Source: CAYNQN01 sp964530525 (GTDB lineage: Bacteria > Actinomycetota > Acidimicrobiia > Acidimicrobiales > Acidimicrobilacustridaceae). From it: a stretch of DNA of 52,758 nt. The stretch is taken from assembly GCA_964530525.1 (NCBI GenBank), contig CAZHBH010000006.1, positions 1 through 52,758 of the forward strand, written 5' to 3'. This document shows positions 34,647 through 43,020 of this stretch, in pieces (position 1 is the first letter of the stretch; every line of letters begins with the position of its first letter). A program made the translations under genes and the position numbers. The notes beneath the pieces were generated by a model that searched no databases, was not told where the DNA came from, and saw only the letters and a program-made list of their open reading frames with translations.

Positions 34647-35429
34647 GTGAGCCGCTGGAGGGACTGGGCGCTGGCCTACGGCCTCCCGGCAGCGGTCATC
34701 TTCGCCCTTCTGGCCATCTGGCAGTGGCTCCCGCCGTCTGTGATCCCGGTCGACCTCACCAGCCGGCCGACGGAGGTGGTCTCACGCCTGGTGGAGCTGT
34801 TCACGTCGGGGGAGGTGCTCAACGACCTGTGGGCAACCACCAAGCAGGTGCTCATAGGGACGATCATCGGAGGGACGGCGGGAGTCCTCCTCGCCCTGTT
34901 CTCGTTGGCGATCCCACGGCACGTTCGCCTGGTCGTCAACCCGGTGGTCGAGATCGGCTACTCCATCCCCAAGCCGGTGCTCATCTCGCTGTTCATCCTC
35001 TGGCTGGGCATCGACGACGGCACGAAGATCGCCCTGGTGGTGTCGTTCGTCTTCTTCATCTTCTACTTCAACGCGAGGGAGGGGCTCGCCTCGGTGTCGC
35101 ACGCCCCGGTTGAGGCCCTCGCCCTGATGGGAGCCTCGCGCCTGCAGATCTGGCGGCTGTACTACCTGCCCGCCCTGCGCCAGCACCTGGTGGCCGCCCT
35201 ACGGCTGGCGTTGCCCCTGGCCTACTCCGCAGCCGTGTTCGCGGACCTTACCGTAAGCGGCCGCGAGGGCCTGGGCGTGCTCATCAACCGGGCCTTCGCA
35301 GCAGTCGACCCAGCGGGTGTGCTGGCGATCGTGCTCCTCATCGGGATCATCGGGGTGGTGATCGACGTGATCTTGGTCGCCTACCTGCACCGCCGGGGCC
35401 AGGAGACCTCGACGGCGGTGGCGAGATGA
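34647..35429 (+). CDS. ABC transporter permease (first), NitT/TauT type
   Basis: A 260-residue membrane permease with about six spans and the binding-protein-dependent signature EALALMGASRLQIWRLYYLP, where the EAA loop contacts the ATPase. The GTG start at 34647 lies 4 bp after the ATPase stop. It overlaps the second permease by 4 bp (ATGA). The two permeases differ clearly in sequence, so the importer is probably a heterodimer; SsuC/TauC systems usually use one permease gene, which makes the pair mildly unusual. Confidence 0.88.
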   Translation: MSRWRDWALAYGLPAAVIFALLAIWQWLPPSVIPVDLTSRPTEVVSRLVELFTSGEVLNDLWATTKQVLIGTIIGGTAGVLLALFSLAIPRHVRLVVNPVVEIGYSIPKPVLISLFILWLGIDDGTKIALVVSFVFFIFYFNAREGLASVSHAPVEALALMGASRLQIWRLYYLPALRQHLVAALRLALPLAYSAAVFADLTVSGREGLGVLINRAFAAVDPAGVLAIVLLIGIIGVVIDVILVAYLHRRGQETSTAVAR

Positions 35430-36184
35430 GCCATCGCCTGGCCGTGGTGGCCGGCTGGATCGGCGGGATCCTGGTCGTCCTGGCTGCGTGGAGGTACGTG
35501 CTCGTACCACTGAGCAGCCCGGTGTTCATGGCGCCGCCCCAGGAGGCGTTCGGCGAGATAGAGACGTGGTGGAGGAGGGGGATCCTCTGGAGCGCCGTGT
35601 GGACCACCTTGAGCACGACCCTTTACGGGGTCGTCGTGGGCGGAGGTGCGGGGGTGATCCTGGCGCTGCTCCTCGGGAAGGTCCCCACCTTGCGGCGGGT
35701 GAGCGACCCCCTCGTCATCGGCCTCTACGCCATGCCCAAGATCGTGCTGGTCCCTCTCGTGTTCCTCTGGTTCGGACGCAGCGTCGGGCCCAGGGTGGGC
35801 TTCGTGGCGCTGGGAGCGTTCGCCATCATGTACCTGCACACGACCACGGGGGTTCGCTCGGTCCCCGAGATGACCAAGTCGGCCCTGCGCCTCTTCGGGG
35901 CCTCCAGCTGGCAGGTGGATCGCCTCCTGGTGATCCCCAGTGCCAGCTCTCACATCGCGGCCGGGGTGTCGATCGCGGTCCCCTTCGCCCTGGTGACCAC
36001 GCTCGTGCTCGAGGTGCTGCTCGCGCGTGACGGCCTGGGAGGCCTGCTGGCCCAGGAGGCGGCCTTGTTCAACGCGGCCGGGGTGCTGGCGGTCGTGCTG
36101 ATGGGAACCGTGCTCGGCTTGCTCGGCACGGCCCTGGGCCGGTTGGCCGTCCGCGCCACGTCACCCGGATCCGGTCGCTCCTGA
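35426..36184 (+). CDS. ABC transporter permease (second), NitT/TauT type
   Basis: A 252-residue membrane permease, also with about six spans. Its EAA-like loop reads KSALRLFGASSWQVDRLLVIP. The ATG overlaps the stop of the first permease. It is the last gene of the operon; a lipoprotein gene converges with it 27 bp later, and no clear terminator is visible between them. Together with the preceding three genes it forms a complete importer. Confidence 0.87.
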   Translation: MSHRLAVVAGWIGGILVVLAAWRYVLVPLSSPVFMAPPQEAFGEIETWWRRGILWSAVWTTLSTTLYGVVVGGGAGVILALLLGKVPTLRRVSDPLVIGLYAMPKIVLVPLVFLWFGRSVGPRVGFVALGAFAIMYLHTTTGVRSVPEMTKSALRLFGASSWQVDRLLVIPSASSHIAAGVSIAVPFALVTTLVLEVLLARDGLGGLLAQEAALFNAAGVLAVVLMGTVLGLLGTALGRLAVRATSPGSGRS

Positions 36185-36211
36185 GGGGCGGCTACCGGTG
36201 CTGAGCGCAGG

Positions 36212-37267
36212 TCACCCGGTGAGGGTTCCCGTGCCCGCTCTCCCGCCCACGCACGAGATCGAGCCCGCCTGACCGGACTGCCCACCGCTCACCGCGATGG
36301 GATCGCAATCGACGTTCCACTGCTCGTGGTGGTACTCGAAGGTGACGACCCCGGAACCCTTGGCACCGGTGTCCCAGCCGGTGGGGTTGGATCCCTCCAC
36401 CACCTCCAAGTCCAGGGCCCACTGCTGCCAGCTCGTCTGGAGCCAGCACGATCCCGCGGAGTTCACGGAGAAGCCGATGATGAAGTGGTCGTACTTGCCG
36501 TTGTCGACGACGCCGTCGGTCACGGTGGCCTGCCCGACGCAGTTCGCGTGCCCGTTCGGCCCTGCCTTGACGTGCACGCGGAAGGGAGCGCTGCCCTTGA
36601 CGTTGATCACGGCGTACTGCCACTCGTAGTTGCCCAGCTCGGCCGGATCCATGGGTCGGCCGTTGGAGTCGATGACGGTGTCGGCATCGTCCACGAAGAG
36701 CGACGCAGGGCCGAAGGTGGCCGGCAGGGAGACGTCGACCCTCTCCTGGAGGTCGGAGAGGCTCGTGGCGTCCACCGTGGGGAGGGGCGTCGCCAGGAAG
36801 CGGAGGGTCGCCGTCGCGGCGCTGTAGGTGGGCGCCTCCAGCTTCACGGCTACGACGTCGCTGTCCTCCGGAGCCTGGTGCACGTCGACCACGGCGTTGG
36901 GTGCTGGGTCGTCGGGGCCCATGCCGATCATCGCCAGGGCCGTGTTGAGCGGAACGGAGCCCGCCTGGCGAACAGGCCGGTCGGTGAACCACGTCACCGT
37001 GGGGGACACGCCGGTCAGCTCCAACACGTAGACGGTCGAGTCGCTCTCGCTCAGCGGGCTCCACGTACCGCCTGCCGCCCTGAAGTCGTAGAGGAGCGAG
37101 GCCTCCTGCGCCCCGGCCGGCAGGGCCGATGCCGGCGTCGCCTCGGTGGTGTCGGGGCCGGCGGCGCTCGGGGGTTCGTCTCCCGAACTGCAGGAGGCCG
37201 CGATCAGCGCTGCGATCGAGACCACCAGCGCGACCGTCCTCGCGCTTGCGGACGTGGATCGGCTCAT
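36212..37267 (-). CDS. Secreted lipoprotein, function unknown
   Basis: A 351-residue exported lipoprotein. After MSRSTSASART comes a hydrophobic stretch and a lipobox AASCSSG (Cys26), then an acidic/Thr-rich linker. The mature region is beta-rich with four or more Cys (for example HANCVGQA, GSCWLQT, NVDCDP, SISCVGG) that may form disulfides. I recognise no domain. The ATG at 37267 is chosen over the upstream frame because it starts a proper signal peptide and has an AGGGGGA-type Shine-Dalgarno. A 14-bp perfect palindrome lies about 67 bp upstream. The diacylglycerol kinase gene precedes it in the same direction. Confidence 0.7.
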   Translation of the reverse strand: MSRSTSASARTVALVVSIAALIAASCSSGDEPPSAAGPDTTEATPASALPAGAQEASLLYDFRAAGGTWSPLSESDSTVYVLELTGVSPTVTWFTDRPVRQAGSVPLNTALAMIGMGPDDPAPNAVVDVHQAPEDSDVVAVKLEAPTYSAATATLRFLATPLPTVDATSLSDLQERVDVSLPATFGPASLFVDDADTVIDSNGRPMDPAELGNYEWQYAVINVKGSAPFRVHVKAGPNGHANCVGQATVTDGVVDNGKYDHFIIGFSVNSAGSCWLQTSWQQWALDLEVVEGSNPTGWDTGAKGSGVVTFEYHHEQWNVDCDPIAVSGGQSGQAGSISCVGGRAGTGTLTG

Positions 37268-37333
37268 CTCATCCCCCTGTCGGGCTCGGACGCCCGTTCG
37301 AGCACTCGGACAGGCAGCAGACACTACCCCTGA

Positions 37334-37347
37334 GGTCCGGCCGGACC
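37334..37347. promoter_or_regulatory. 14-bp perfect palindrome upstream of the lipoprotein gene
   Basis: GGTCCGGCCGGACC is perfectly self-complementary and lies 67 bp before the lipoprotein start in the 144-bp gap after the kinase gene. It may be an operator, but GC-rich short palindromes also arise by chance. Confidence 0.3.
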
Positions 37348-37411
37348 AGGTCACCACGCGAACGCCACTCCTCCGGCGACTCCGAACCTTCGCTGGCCGG
37401 CGGGACGCGAT

Positions 37412-38338
37412 CTACTTCGGCACGGTCAACCTCCGGATCCCCCTCCCGTCGGTGCGCACGGTGACGGTCCGGGGCTCCCTGCCCAGGATCTGGGGATCGC
37501 TGCTCAAGATCCGGTCGTCCACGTGCAGCTCGACGCCGAGGGGGACGGTCACCTCCACGGATGGAGCCCGATGGCGAGCCAGCTCGAGCGCGGGAGCCGG
37601 TTCGTCGCGACGGCGCGCATCGATGTTGGAGGCGATCGCTTCGACGTCCTGCGCGCCGACGAGCACCACGTCCACCAACCCGTCGCCCGGGTCCGCTTCG
37701 GGGGCCAGGGCCACGTTGGGCCCGACGTGGCCGACGTTGAGCACCTCCACGGCCACGTAGGCGCCGGACAGGTCCCGTCCGTCGACCGTCACTCCCCACG
37801 GCTGGGTCGCAGCCCGGTCCAGGAGCTCGCTCAGCAGATCGAGGGCGCTCCCGACCGTCTTGTCCGAGACGCCTCGTTCCTGGCGAGCCACCGCTTCGGC
37901 CAGGAGGCCAGCGAAGAGCCCGCCGCCGAAGGACTCCACGAAGCGGGAGGAGCGTCCACCGCTCGCGGCCAGCGGCAGGTCGTAGGTGCGTCGTCGGCCC
38001 CTGGCCACCTCGTCCAGGAACCCCGAGGGGACCGCCGCAGGCAGGCCGAGGCTCGTGGCGATGTTGTTGGCCGTCCCCATGGGCGCCACGGCGACGTCCA
38101 GGCTCTTGGCCAGCTCGCCGGGTGCTTCGGCGAGCGCCAGGAGGACCTTGGCGACGGTCCCGTCGCCTCCTGCCACGACGAGCAGGTCGAGCGAGCACCC
38201 GAGAACCTCGTCCCAACGGTCTTCCTTGGAAGAGCGGTAGGCCACGTCGTGGCCCGCCGCCTCCCAGGCCTCGCGGAGCTCCTCGGCCCCGCCGTCGTCC
38301 TCTCCGGCCTTCGGGTTGTGGATGATCGCTATCTTCAT
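37412..38338 (-). CDS. Diacylglycerol kinase/lipid kinase family protein
   Basis: A 308-residue lipid kinase of the DAGK catalytic family (YegS/DgkB-like). The N-terminal IAIIHNPKAG (3-12) and the ATP-binding VVAGGDGTV (54-62) are clear, with PMGTANNIATSLG as the second conserved loop and a beta-sandwich C-terminal domain ending in TVRTDG. It would phosphorylate diacylglycerol or a related lipid at the membrane. The ATG at 38338 is picked because it begins the first strand directly; upstream frame is poor in composition. It is divergent from the cyclophilin gene, 169 bp away. Confidence 0.88.
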   Translation of the reverse strand: MKIAIIHNPKAGEDDGGAEELREAWEAAGHDVAYRSSKEDRWDEVLGCSLDLLVVAGGDGTVAKVLLALAEAPGELAKSLDVAVAPMGTANNIATSLGLPAAVPSGFLDEVARGRRRTYDLPLAASGGRSSRFVESFGGGLFAGLLAEAVARQERGVSDKTVGSALDLLSELLDRAATQPWGVTVDGRDLSGAYVAVEVLNVGHVGPNVALAPEADPGDGLVDVVLVGAQDVEAIASNIDARRRDEPAPALELARHRAPSVEVTVPLGVELHVDDRILSSDPQILGREPRTVTVRTDGRGIRRLTVPK

Positions 38339-38507
38339 GCCCCTCGACCTACCCGTGCCCGTCCGCCTCATGGGGTTCGGGCCCGAAACCCCCCCCAGTG
38401 GTCGGCCGGCGGTGGGAGGGGAGTGGCAGCACCGCCCGGGAAGCGGCGGGCACCCGCTGTGCGCCAGTTCGGCCGAGCGCGTTCGAACGTGCCGGTAAGG
38501 TTCCCGC

Positions 38508-39065
38508 ATGGCTACCTCGTTTCCCCCGCTCGACGGATCCGCGCCCAAGCAGCAGCAGTTCTCCGAACCGCCCGAGTTCGGGATCGACCCCGACAAGCGC
38601 TGGACGGCGACGATGCAGACCTCGTTGGGGGAGCTGGTGATAGCGCTCGACGCCGTCCAGGCACCCAAGACGGTCAACAACTTCGTCTTCCTCGCGCTCA
38701 ACCACTACTACGACGGCGTGATCTTCCACCGCATCATCGAGGGCTTCATGTGCCAGGGCGGAGACCCCACCGGAACCGGTCGCGGTGGTCCGGGATACCA
38801 GTTCGACGACGAGCTCCCGAGGCCCGGTCAGTACCAGATCGGCTCGGTGGCGATGGCCAACGCCGGTCCGAACACGAACGGCAGCCAGTTCTTCCTGGTC
38901 TCGGGCCCCAGCGGCACGGGCCTGCCGCCCCAGTACAGCCTGTTCGGCCAGATCGTGAAGGGCCTCGACGTGCTGGACGAGATGCAGCGGGTGCCGACGA
39001 GCCGCGGCGACCGACCTAACGACGACGTGGTGATCGAGTCGGTCACGATCTCCGCCGCAGACTGA
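38508..39065 (+). CDS. Cyclophilin-type peptidyl-prolyl cis-trans isomerase
   Basis: A 185-residue cyclophilin with a short unstructured N-terminus and no signal peptide, so it is probably cytoplasmic. Active-site residues are Arg75 (FHRI), Phe80, Met81, Gln83 (MCQGGDP), Gln127 and Phe129 (NTNGSQFFL). It speeds proline isomerisation in folding proteins. The divergent promoter region to the lipid kinase includes an imperfect inverted repeat near 38372-38394. A GlxA-type regulator converges 71 bp downstream. Confidence 0.92.
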   Translation: MATSFPPLDGSAPKQQQFSEPPEFGIDPDKRWTATMQTSLGELVIALDAVQAPKTVNNFVFLALNHYYDGVIFHRIIEGFMCQGGDPTGTGRGGPGYQFDDELPRPGQYQIGSVAMANAGPNTNGSQFFLVSGPSGTGLPPQYSLFGQIVKGLDVLDEMQRVPTSRGDRPNDDVVIESVTISAAD

Positions 39066-39136
39066 GCACCTCGCTCGCCCGGCGTGGTCGCGATGCATGG
39101 CCATGCGGATCACTCCGAGCCGACCGAAGCCGGAAG

Positions 39137-40111
39137 CTATCTGGAGAACGCTCTCCTGTAGGAGGCGGGGGTGGTGCCGAGGCGGCGCTGGAAGGCTCGG
39201 TGCATGGTCTCGCGCCGGTGGAAGCCGCAGCGCCGGGCGATGGCGTCGATCCCCAGGTCGGTGGACTCTAGGAGCTGGCGAGCGGCGTCGAGTCGTGTGG
39301 CCTCCACGTAGCCGGCGGGGGTGTGTCCCGTCTCCGCCTTGAAGCGCCGCGCCAGGTGGCGCTCGCTCCAGCCGCACCGCCGGGCGATGGCGGCCGTGGA
39401 GAGATCGCCGCCGAGGTTGGCATCGATCCATGAGAGGAGATCGGCGATCTCTTCTCCCTCCGTGCCGCTCGGCGCGCTCGAGGCCAACCGTGGGCTGTAC
39501 TGCGACTGCCCGCCCGTGCGCCGCACCGGGAGCACCATCCAGCGAGCGATCTCGTGGGCGAGGCCCGCCCCCAGGTCGTCGGCGATGAGGGCAAGGGCGA
39601 GGTCGATCCCCGCAGTGACCCCCGCAGAGGTCCACACACCGCCGTCCCGTACGTAGATGCTGTCGACCTCCACCTGTACCGAAGGGTGCCGCTCGGCGAG
39701 GAGATCGGCCACCACCCAGTGCGTGGTGGCGCGCCGCCCGTCCAGGAGGCCGGCCTCGGCCAGCAGGAACGTGCCAGAGCACACGGATGCCACCCGGCGA
39801 GCCCGACGAGCCAACCGGGCGACGTGGTGCACGAGGTCCCGATCGCCGGCGGCGTCCATGAACCCCACGCCCCCCACGGTGACGAGGGTGTCCAGCGGAC
39901 CCCGCACCGAGGCGATCGGCTCGGTGCGCACGGTCAAGCCTCCGGAGAGGGTCGCCTCCTGCCCGGTGCCCAGGAAGCGCAGCCGGTAGGGCTCGCCACC
40001 CGCGAGCAGGTTGGCCTGGGTGAACGCCGAGGAAGGGCCCGTCAGGTCCAGGGCCTCGGCCCCTTCGTAGACCACGATGGCGACGGTCCTGCGCATGTCT
40101 GAGATAGTCAC
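39137..40111 (-). CDS. GlxA-type regulator (DJ-1/PfpI domain plus AraC HTH)
   Basis: A 324-residue transcription factor: a DJ-1/PfpI domain (about 8-175) with the nucleophile-elbow Cys111 in SVCSGTFLL, then an AraC/XylS double HTH (about 222-324) with IARRCGWSERHLARRFKAE and IDAIARRCGFHRRETMHRAF. Such GlxA-like proteins sense small ligands through the first domain. Possible starts are GTG at 40111 and ATG at 40096; neither has a strong Shine-Dalgarno. It is divergent from a PfpI-family gene with only 18 bp between starts, so control of that gene and of itself is likely. Confidence 0.87.
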   Translation of the reverse strand: MTISDMRRTVAIVVYEGAEALDLTGPSSAFTQANLLAGGEPYRLRFLGTGQEATLSGGLTVRTEPIASVRGPLDTLVTVGGVGFMDAAGDRDLVHHVARLARRARRVASVCSGTFLLAEAGLLDGRRATTHWVVADLLAERHPSVQVEVDSIYVRDGGVWTSAGVTAGIDLALALIADDLGAGLAHEIARWMVLPVRRTGGQSQYSPRLASSAPSGTEGEEIADLLSWIDANLGGDLSTAAIARRCGWSERHLARRFKAETGHTPAGYVEATRLDAARQLLESTDLGIDAIARRCGFHRRETMHRAFQRRLGTTPASYRRAFSR

Positions 40112-40129
40112 AACTGTGTCCTTGCCGAC

Positions 40130-40798
40130 ATGGAGAGATCATTCCACGATCTAGCCATGCAGATCGCACTCGTCCTGTACGACCGGTTCACTGCCCTAGA
40201 CATCGTGGGGCCGTTCCAGACGCTCGCCGAGATCCCGGGCATGGACCCGGTCTTCGTCGCCGAGCGGCCCGGTCTGGTCCGTGACCACACCCGTGTGATG
40301 TCCATGCAGGCCACCACGTCGTTCGCTGAGGTGCCGTCCCCCGACATCGTGGTGGTGCCCGGAGGGCTGGCCAGCGGTGACGTCACGGCGGACGATCCCG
40401 TGGTCACCTGGCTGCGGGCGGTGCACCCGACGACGACGTGGACCACCAGCGTGTGCACGGGGTCGATCTACCTGGCGCTGGCCGGGATCCTCGACGGGGT
40501 CGAGGCGACGTGCCATTGGAGCGATCTCGCCCGGCTGGCCGAGCTGGGCGCACGTCCTACGGAGGAGCGGGTGGTGATCCGCGGCAAGGTGGTCACGGCC
40601 GCCGGTGTCTCCTCGGGGATCGACATGGGCCTCACCCTTGCCGCCGAGATGTTCGGCCCCGACGTGGCCCGCGCCGTCCAGCTGGCCATCGAGTACGACC
40701 CCCAGCCGCCCTTCGACTCGGGCTCTCCCTCCAAGGCCGGCCCCGAGATCACCGACCTCGTCCGCTCCATGCTCGTGGCCCCCGGCCGAACTGGGTAG
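40130..40798 (+). CDS. DJ-1/PfpI family protein (isonitrile hydratase-like)
   Basis: A 222-residue DJ-1/PfpI-superfamily enzyme, nearest in pattern to isonitrile hydratases and GlxA-type N-domains. It has LYDRFTALDIVGPFQ near the start, VVVPGGL at the third strand and the nucleophile Cys109 in TSVCTGSIYLA. The start is ATG 40130 or ATG 40157. The divergent GlxA-type gene probably regulates it. The reaction is uncertain. Its stop is about 100 bp before the left attachment site of the genomic island. Confidence 0.82.
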   Translation: MERSFHDLAMQIALVLYDRFTALDIVGPFQTLAEIPGMDPVFVAERPGLVRDHTRVMSMQATTSFAEVPSPDIVVVPGGLASGDVTADDPVVTWLRAVHPTTTWTTSVCTGSIYLALAGILDGVEATCHWSDLARLAELGARPTEERVVIRGKVVTAAGVSSGIDMGLTLAAEMFGPDVARAVQLAIEYDPQPPFDSGSPSKAGPEITDLVRSMLVAPGRTG

Positions 40799-40901
40799 AG
40801 CGCTCTTCGTCGGGTCAGGCCAACCACTCGATCCATGGGCCATGCCGATCGGTGAACGCCCATCCTGCGCGCGTGCTCCGGTTCGTATGGACTTGTACGA
40901 C

Positions 40902-40947
40902 GTGGAGGTGATGGGACTCGAACCCACGACTTCCTGCTTGCAAAGCA
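40902..40947. repeat. Left attachment site: 46-bp copy of the tRNA-Ala 3' half
   Basis: These 46 bp are identical to 51626-51671, from one base beyond the discriminator through the T arm, variable region and anticodon stem-loop up to its 5' strand. Identity ends abruptly at 40948. There is no D arm or 5' acceptor strand here, so it is not a tRNA gene. Confidence 0.9.
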
Positions 40948-41048
40948 CCTAGTCCGGGCCGCTGACCAGGGCGTTAGCAAGGTTTACGCCCCGAACTCCC
41001 CCGAACCCTTGACCGAACGGGGCAGCCTCTGACATCGCCTGACCGTTG
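40948..41048. other. Non-coding gap at the island's left edge
   Basis: About 100 bp after the left attachment site with no recognisable gene. GCCCCG and CGGGGC (near 40988-41023) could pair across a long loop. The downstream thiolase remnant begins after an in-frame TGA at 41040-41042. Confidence 0.35.
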
Positions 41049-41313
41049 CAGTCGCGTTCCAACATCTCCCGCCAAGAGCAGGATCAGCTGGCGATCGAGT
41101 CCCATCGCAGGGCGATCGCGGCGGTGGACAACGGAGCGTTGGATCGGTCCCGTCCCGTCGGCGAGGAAGACCCTGGACCGGGCGGGCCTGGGTCTCGGCG
41201 ACATGGACCTCGTCGAGCTCAACGAGGCGTTCGCGTCACAGGTCCTCGCCTGCGCTCGGGAGTGGGGCTTCTCCGAACGGGGCCTCGCCGCCATTTTCGA
41301 GCGAGTGGACTGA
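41049..41313 (+). pseudogene. Thiolase (acetyl-CoA acyltransferase) remnant
   Basis: Two pieces of a thiolase survive in different frames. The first (41049 to about 41150) reads NISRQEQDQLAIESHRRAIAA and then VDNGALDR, matching the segment after the active-site loop. The second (41161-41313) reads LDRAGLGLGDMDLVELNEAF and then ASQVLACAREWG, the strongly conserved NEAF region of the C-terminal half. Around 100 residues between them and the C-terminal GHPxG/CxGxG parts are missing, so the product cannot be active. Confidence 0.75.
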
Positions 41314-41319
41314 TCGCCG

Positions 41320-43020
41320 TCATCGGCCCAACGTGGCCAGCAGCTCGCGCCCCCGCTCCAACCCGAGGTCGAGGTTCTCGCCGAGGTGGTGGCGAAGCTG
41401 GATCACGTTGTCGCTCCCGAGTCGATCCAGCAGGCCGGTGGCTCGCAGCGCGTCGAGTCCTCGGTCACCGACCCCGCTCACCACCAGGAGGCAACCCGCT
41501 GCCTCGAGCTGGTCGTGATAGCGGCCGAGGGCCTTGAGGAACGTGCTGGAATAGGTCGACAGGAGGCCCATGTTCAGCACGACGACGCCGGGCGGTGCGC
41601 CTGGGACGGGATCCGGGGTGGTGTCGAGCAGCACTGGGACCTCGGCGAAGAAGTTCGGTCCCTCGTAGGCCATCACCAGGACACCACCAGCCGGGACGGT
41701 CTTCGGTGGCTCTTCGAAGCTGACCACCCACCCGGTGTCGTCGCGTGTGCACTCGTGGAACCTGGCCCGGTTGCCCGACGAGCTGACGAAGTCGATCAGC
41801 GACAGCACAGCACCGCCCACGATCGCCCACTGCAGCGGCACGACGAGGCTGAGCGTCAGAGCGGTGAGGAGGAAGAAGGCCGGACGTCGACCGGTGCGCC
41901 AGGCCAGGCGCGCGTCGGGGAGGCGTCCGATGATGATCTCGATGCCGATCACGAACAGCAGGCCGCCGACCACCGCCTCTGGGATGCGGCCAACTACGGG
42001 TGAGAACAGCACCACGAGCAGGATCAGCCAGACCGACGCGAAGACGCCGGCGCGGCGGCTGATGGCACCGCCCTCGACCGCCACCGCTGTCCGGGAGAGC
42101 GATCCACCGATCCCGGGTGACTGGAACATCGAGCCGACCACGTTGCCGACGCCCTGTCCGAAGAAGTCCCGGGACGAGCTCGCCTCGGGGCCGGTCGGGT
42201 TCGGGAAGGCGGGGCGGATGCCCGCGCCCTGGGCCAGGGCGACGAAGGCGATCGAAAGCGATCCGGCTAGGAGCTCCGGCACAAGGGAGAGGTCCGGCAG
42301 GTCGGACGTGCTGCGCGGGATCGGCAGAGCGTCCAGCCCCGAGGGGATGGTGGCCACGTCGGAGATCAGCTCGGTTTCGATGCCGAACATCCAGACCACC
42401 GCTGTGCCCAGCACGACGCCGAGGACGAGGGCGACCCGGCGGGTCGGCCGCCAGGCCTTGAGGGCGAACACGCCTGCGATCGTGCCAACTCCCACGGCCA
42501 TCGTCGCCGGCTCCCACGACCCCGGGTGCAGGAGGATGTCGAGGGCCTCGACGACCTTGTTGGAGGCCCCAGTCGGCTTGTAGCCGAAGATGTCGCCGAA
42601 CTTCCCAACCGTGATCAGAACTGCGACGCCCATGACGAAGCCGGTCATCACCGAGTTCGACACGTAGTTCACGAGCTTGCCCAGCTTGAGGACGCCGAGC
42701 GCCACCATCACCAGGCCGGCGACGAGGGTGAGTGTGAACACCGCCTGGGTGTTGCCCGTCAGGTCCGCAGAGTCGAGCACACTCTTCGTGGTGAGGGCGA
42801 TCGCCGAGGTGAGGGTGCTGATCATGAGCACCGAGCCCGTGGTGAGCGCGCTTGCGGCCACCGGGGCCATGCCCGAGTAGACGCCCAGCATGGGTGGGAG
42901 ACCCGCCAGCTGGGCGTACCCGATGCCTTCGGGTATCGAGTACAGCCCCGCGACCAGGCCCCCCGTCGCGTCCCGTACGATCCCTCGACCCCGGGACGAG
43001 GCCGCTCTAAGTAGTTGCAA
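41320..43020 (-). CDS. SulP-family (SLC26) anion permease with STAS domain
   Basis: A 566-residue SulP transporter, probably moving sulfate or another anion across the cytoplasmic membrane. The opening DATGGLVAGLYSIPEGIGYA and LAGLPPMLGVYSG are classical. The SulP core continues through VGKFGDIFGY and the FFGQGVGNVVGSMF segment, and a C-terminal STAS domain occupies about 440-566. The start is read as TTG at 43020, overlapping the DUF1254 stop by 14 bp; a non-ATG start leaves some uncertainty. It is the last gene of the sulfatase operon, where it could handle released sulfate. Confidence 0.85.
   Translation of the reverse strand: MQLLRAASSRGRGIVRDATGGLVAGLYSIPEGIGYAQLAGLPPMLGVYSGMAPVAASALTTGSVLMISTLTSAIALTTKSVLDSADLTGNTQAVFTLTLVAGLVMVALGVLKLGKLVNYVSNSVMTGFVMGVAVLITVGKFGDIFGYKPTGASNKVVEALDILLHPGSWEPATMAVGVGTIAGVFALKAWRPTRRVALVLGVVLGTAVVWMFGIETELISDVATIPSGLDALPIPRSTSDLPDLSLVPELLAGSLSIAFVALAQGAGIRPAFPNPTGPEASSSRDFFGQGVGNVVGSMFQSPGIGGSLSRTAVAVEGGAISRRAGVFASVWLILLVVLFSPVVGRIPEAVVGGLLFVIGIEIIIGRLPDARLAWRTGRRPAFFLLTALTLSLVVPLQWAIVGGAVLSLIDFVSSSGNRARFHECTRDDTGWVVSFEEPPKTVPAGGVLVMAYEGPNFFAEVPVLLDTTPDPVPGAPPGVVVLNMGLLSTYSSTFLKALGRYHDQLEAAGCLLVVSGVGDRGLDALRATGLLDRLGSDNVIQLRHHLGENLDLGLERGRELLATLGR

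Noticed and set aside
39095..39106. 12-bp palindrome GCATGGCCATGC between the cyclophilin and GlxA genes
   Set aside because: It lies between convergent genes, has no T-run and no partner site, so neither operator nor terminator is supported.
40902..40947. Second tRNA-Ala gene
   Set aside because: Only the 3' half is present; the D arm and 5' acceptor strand are missing.
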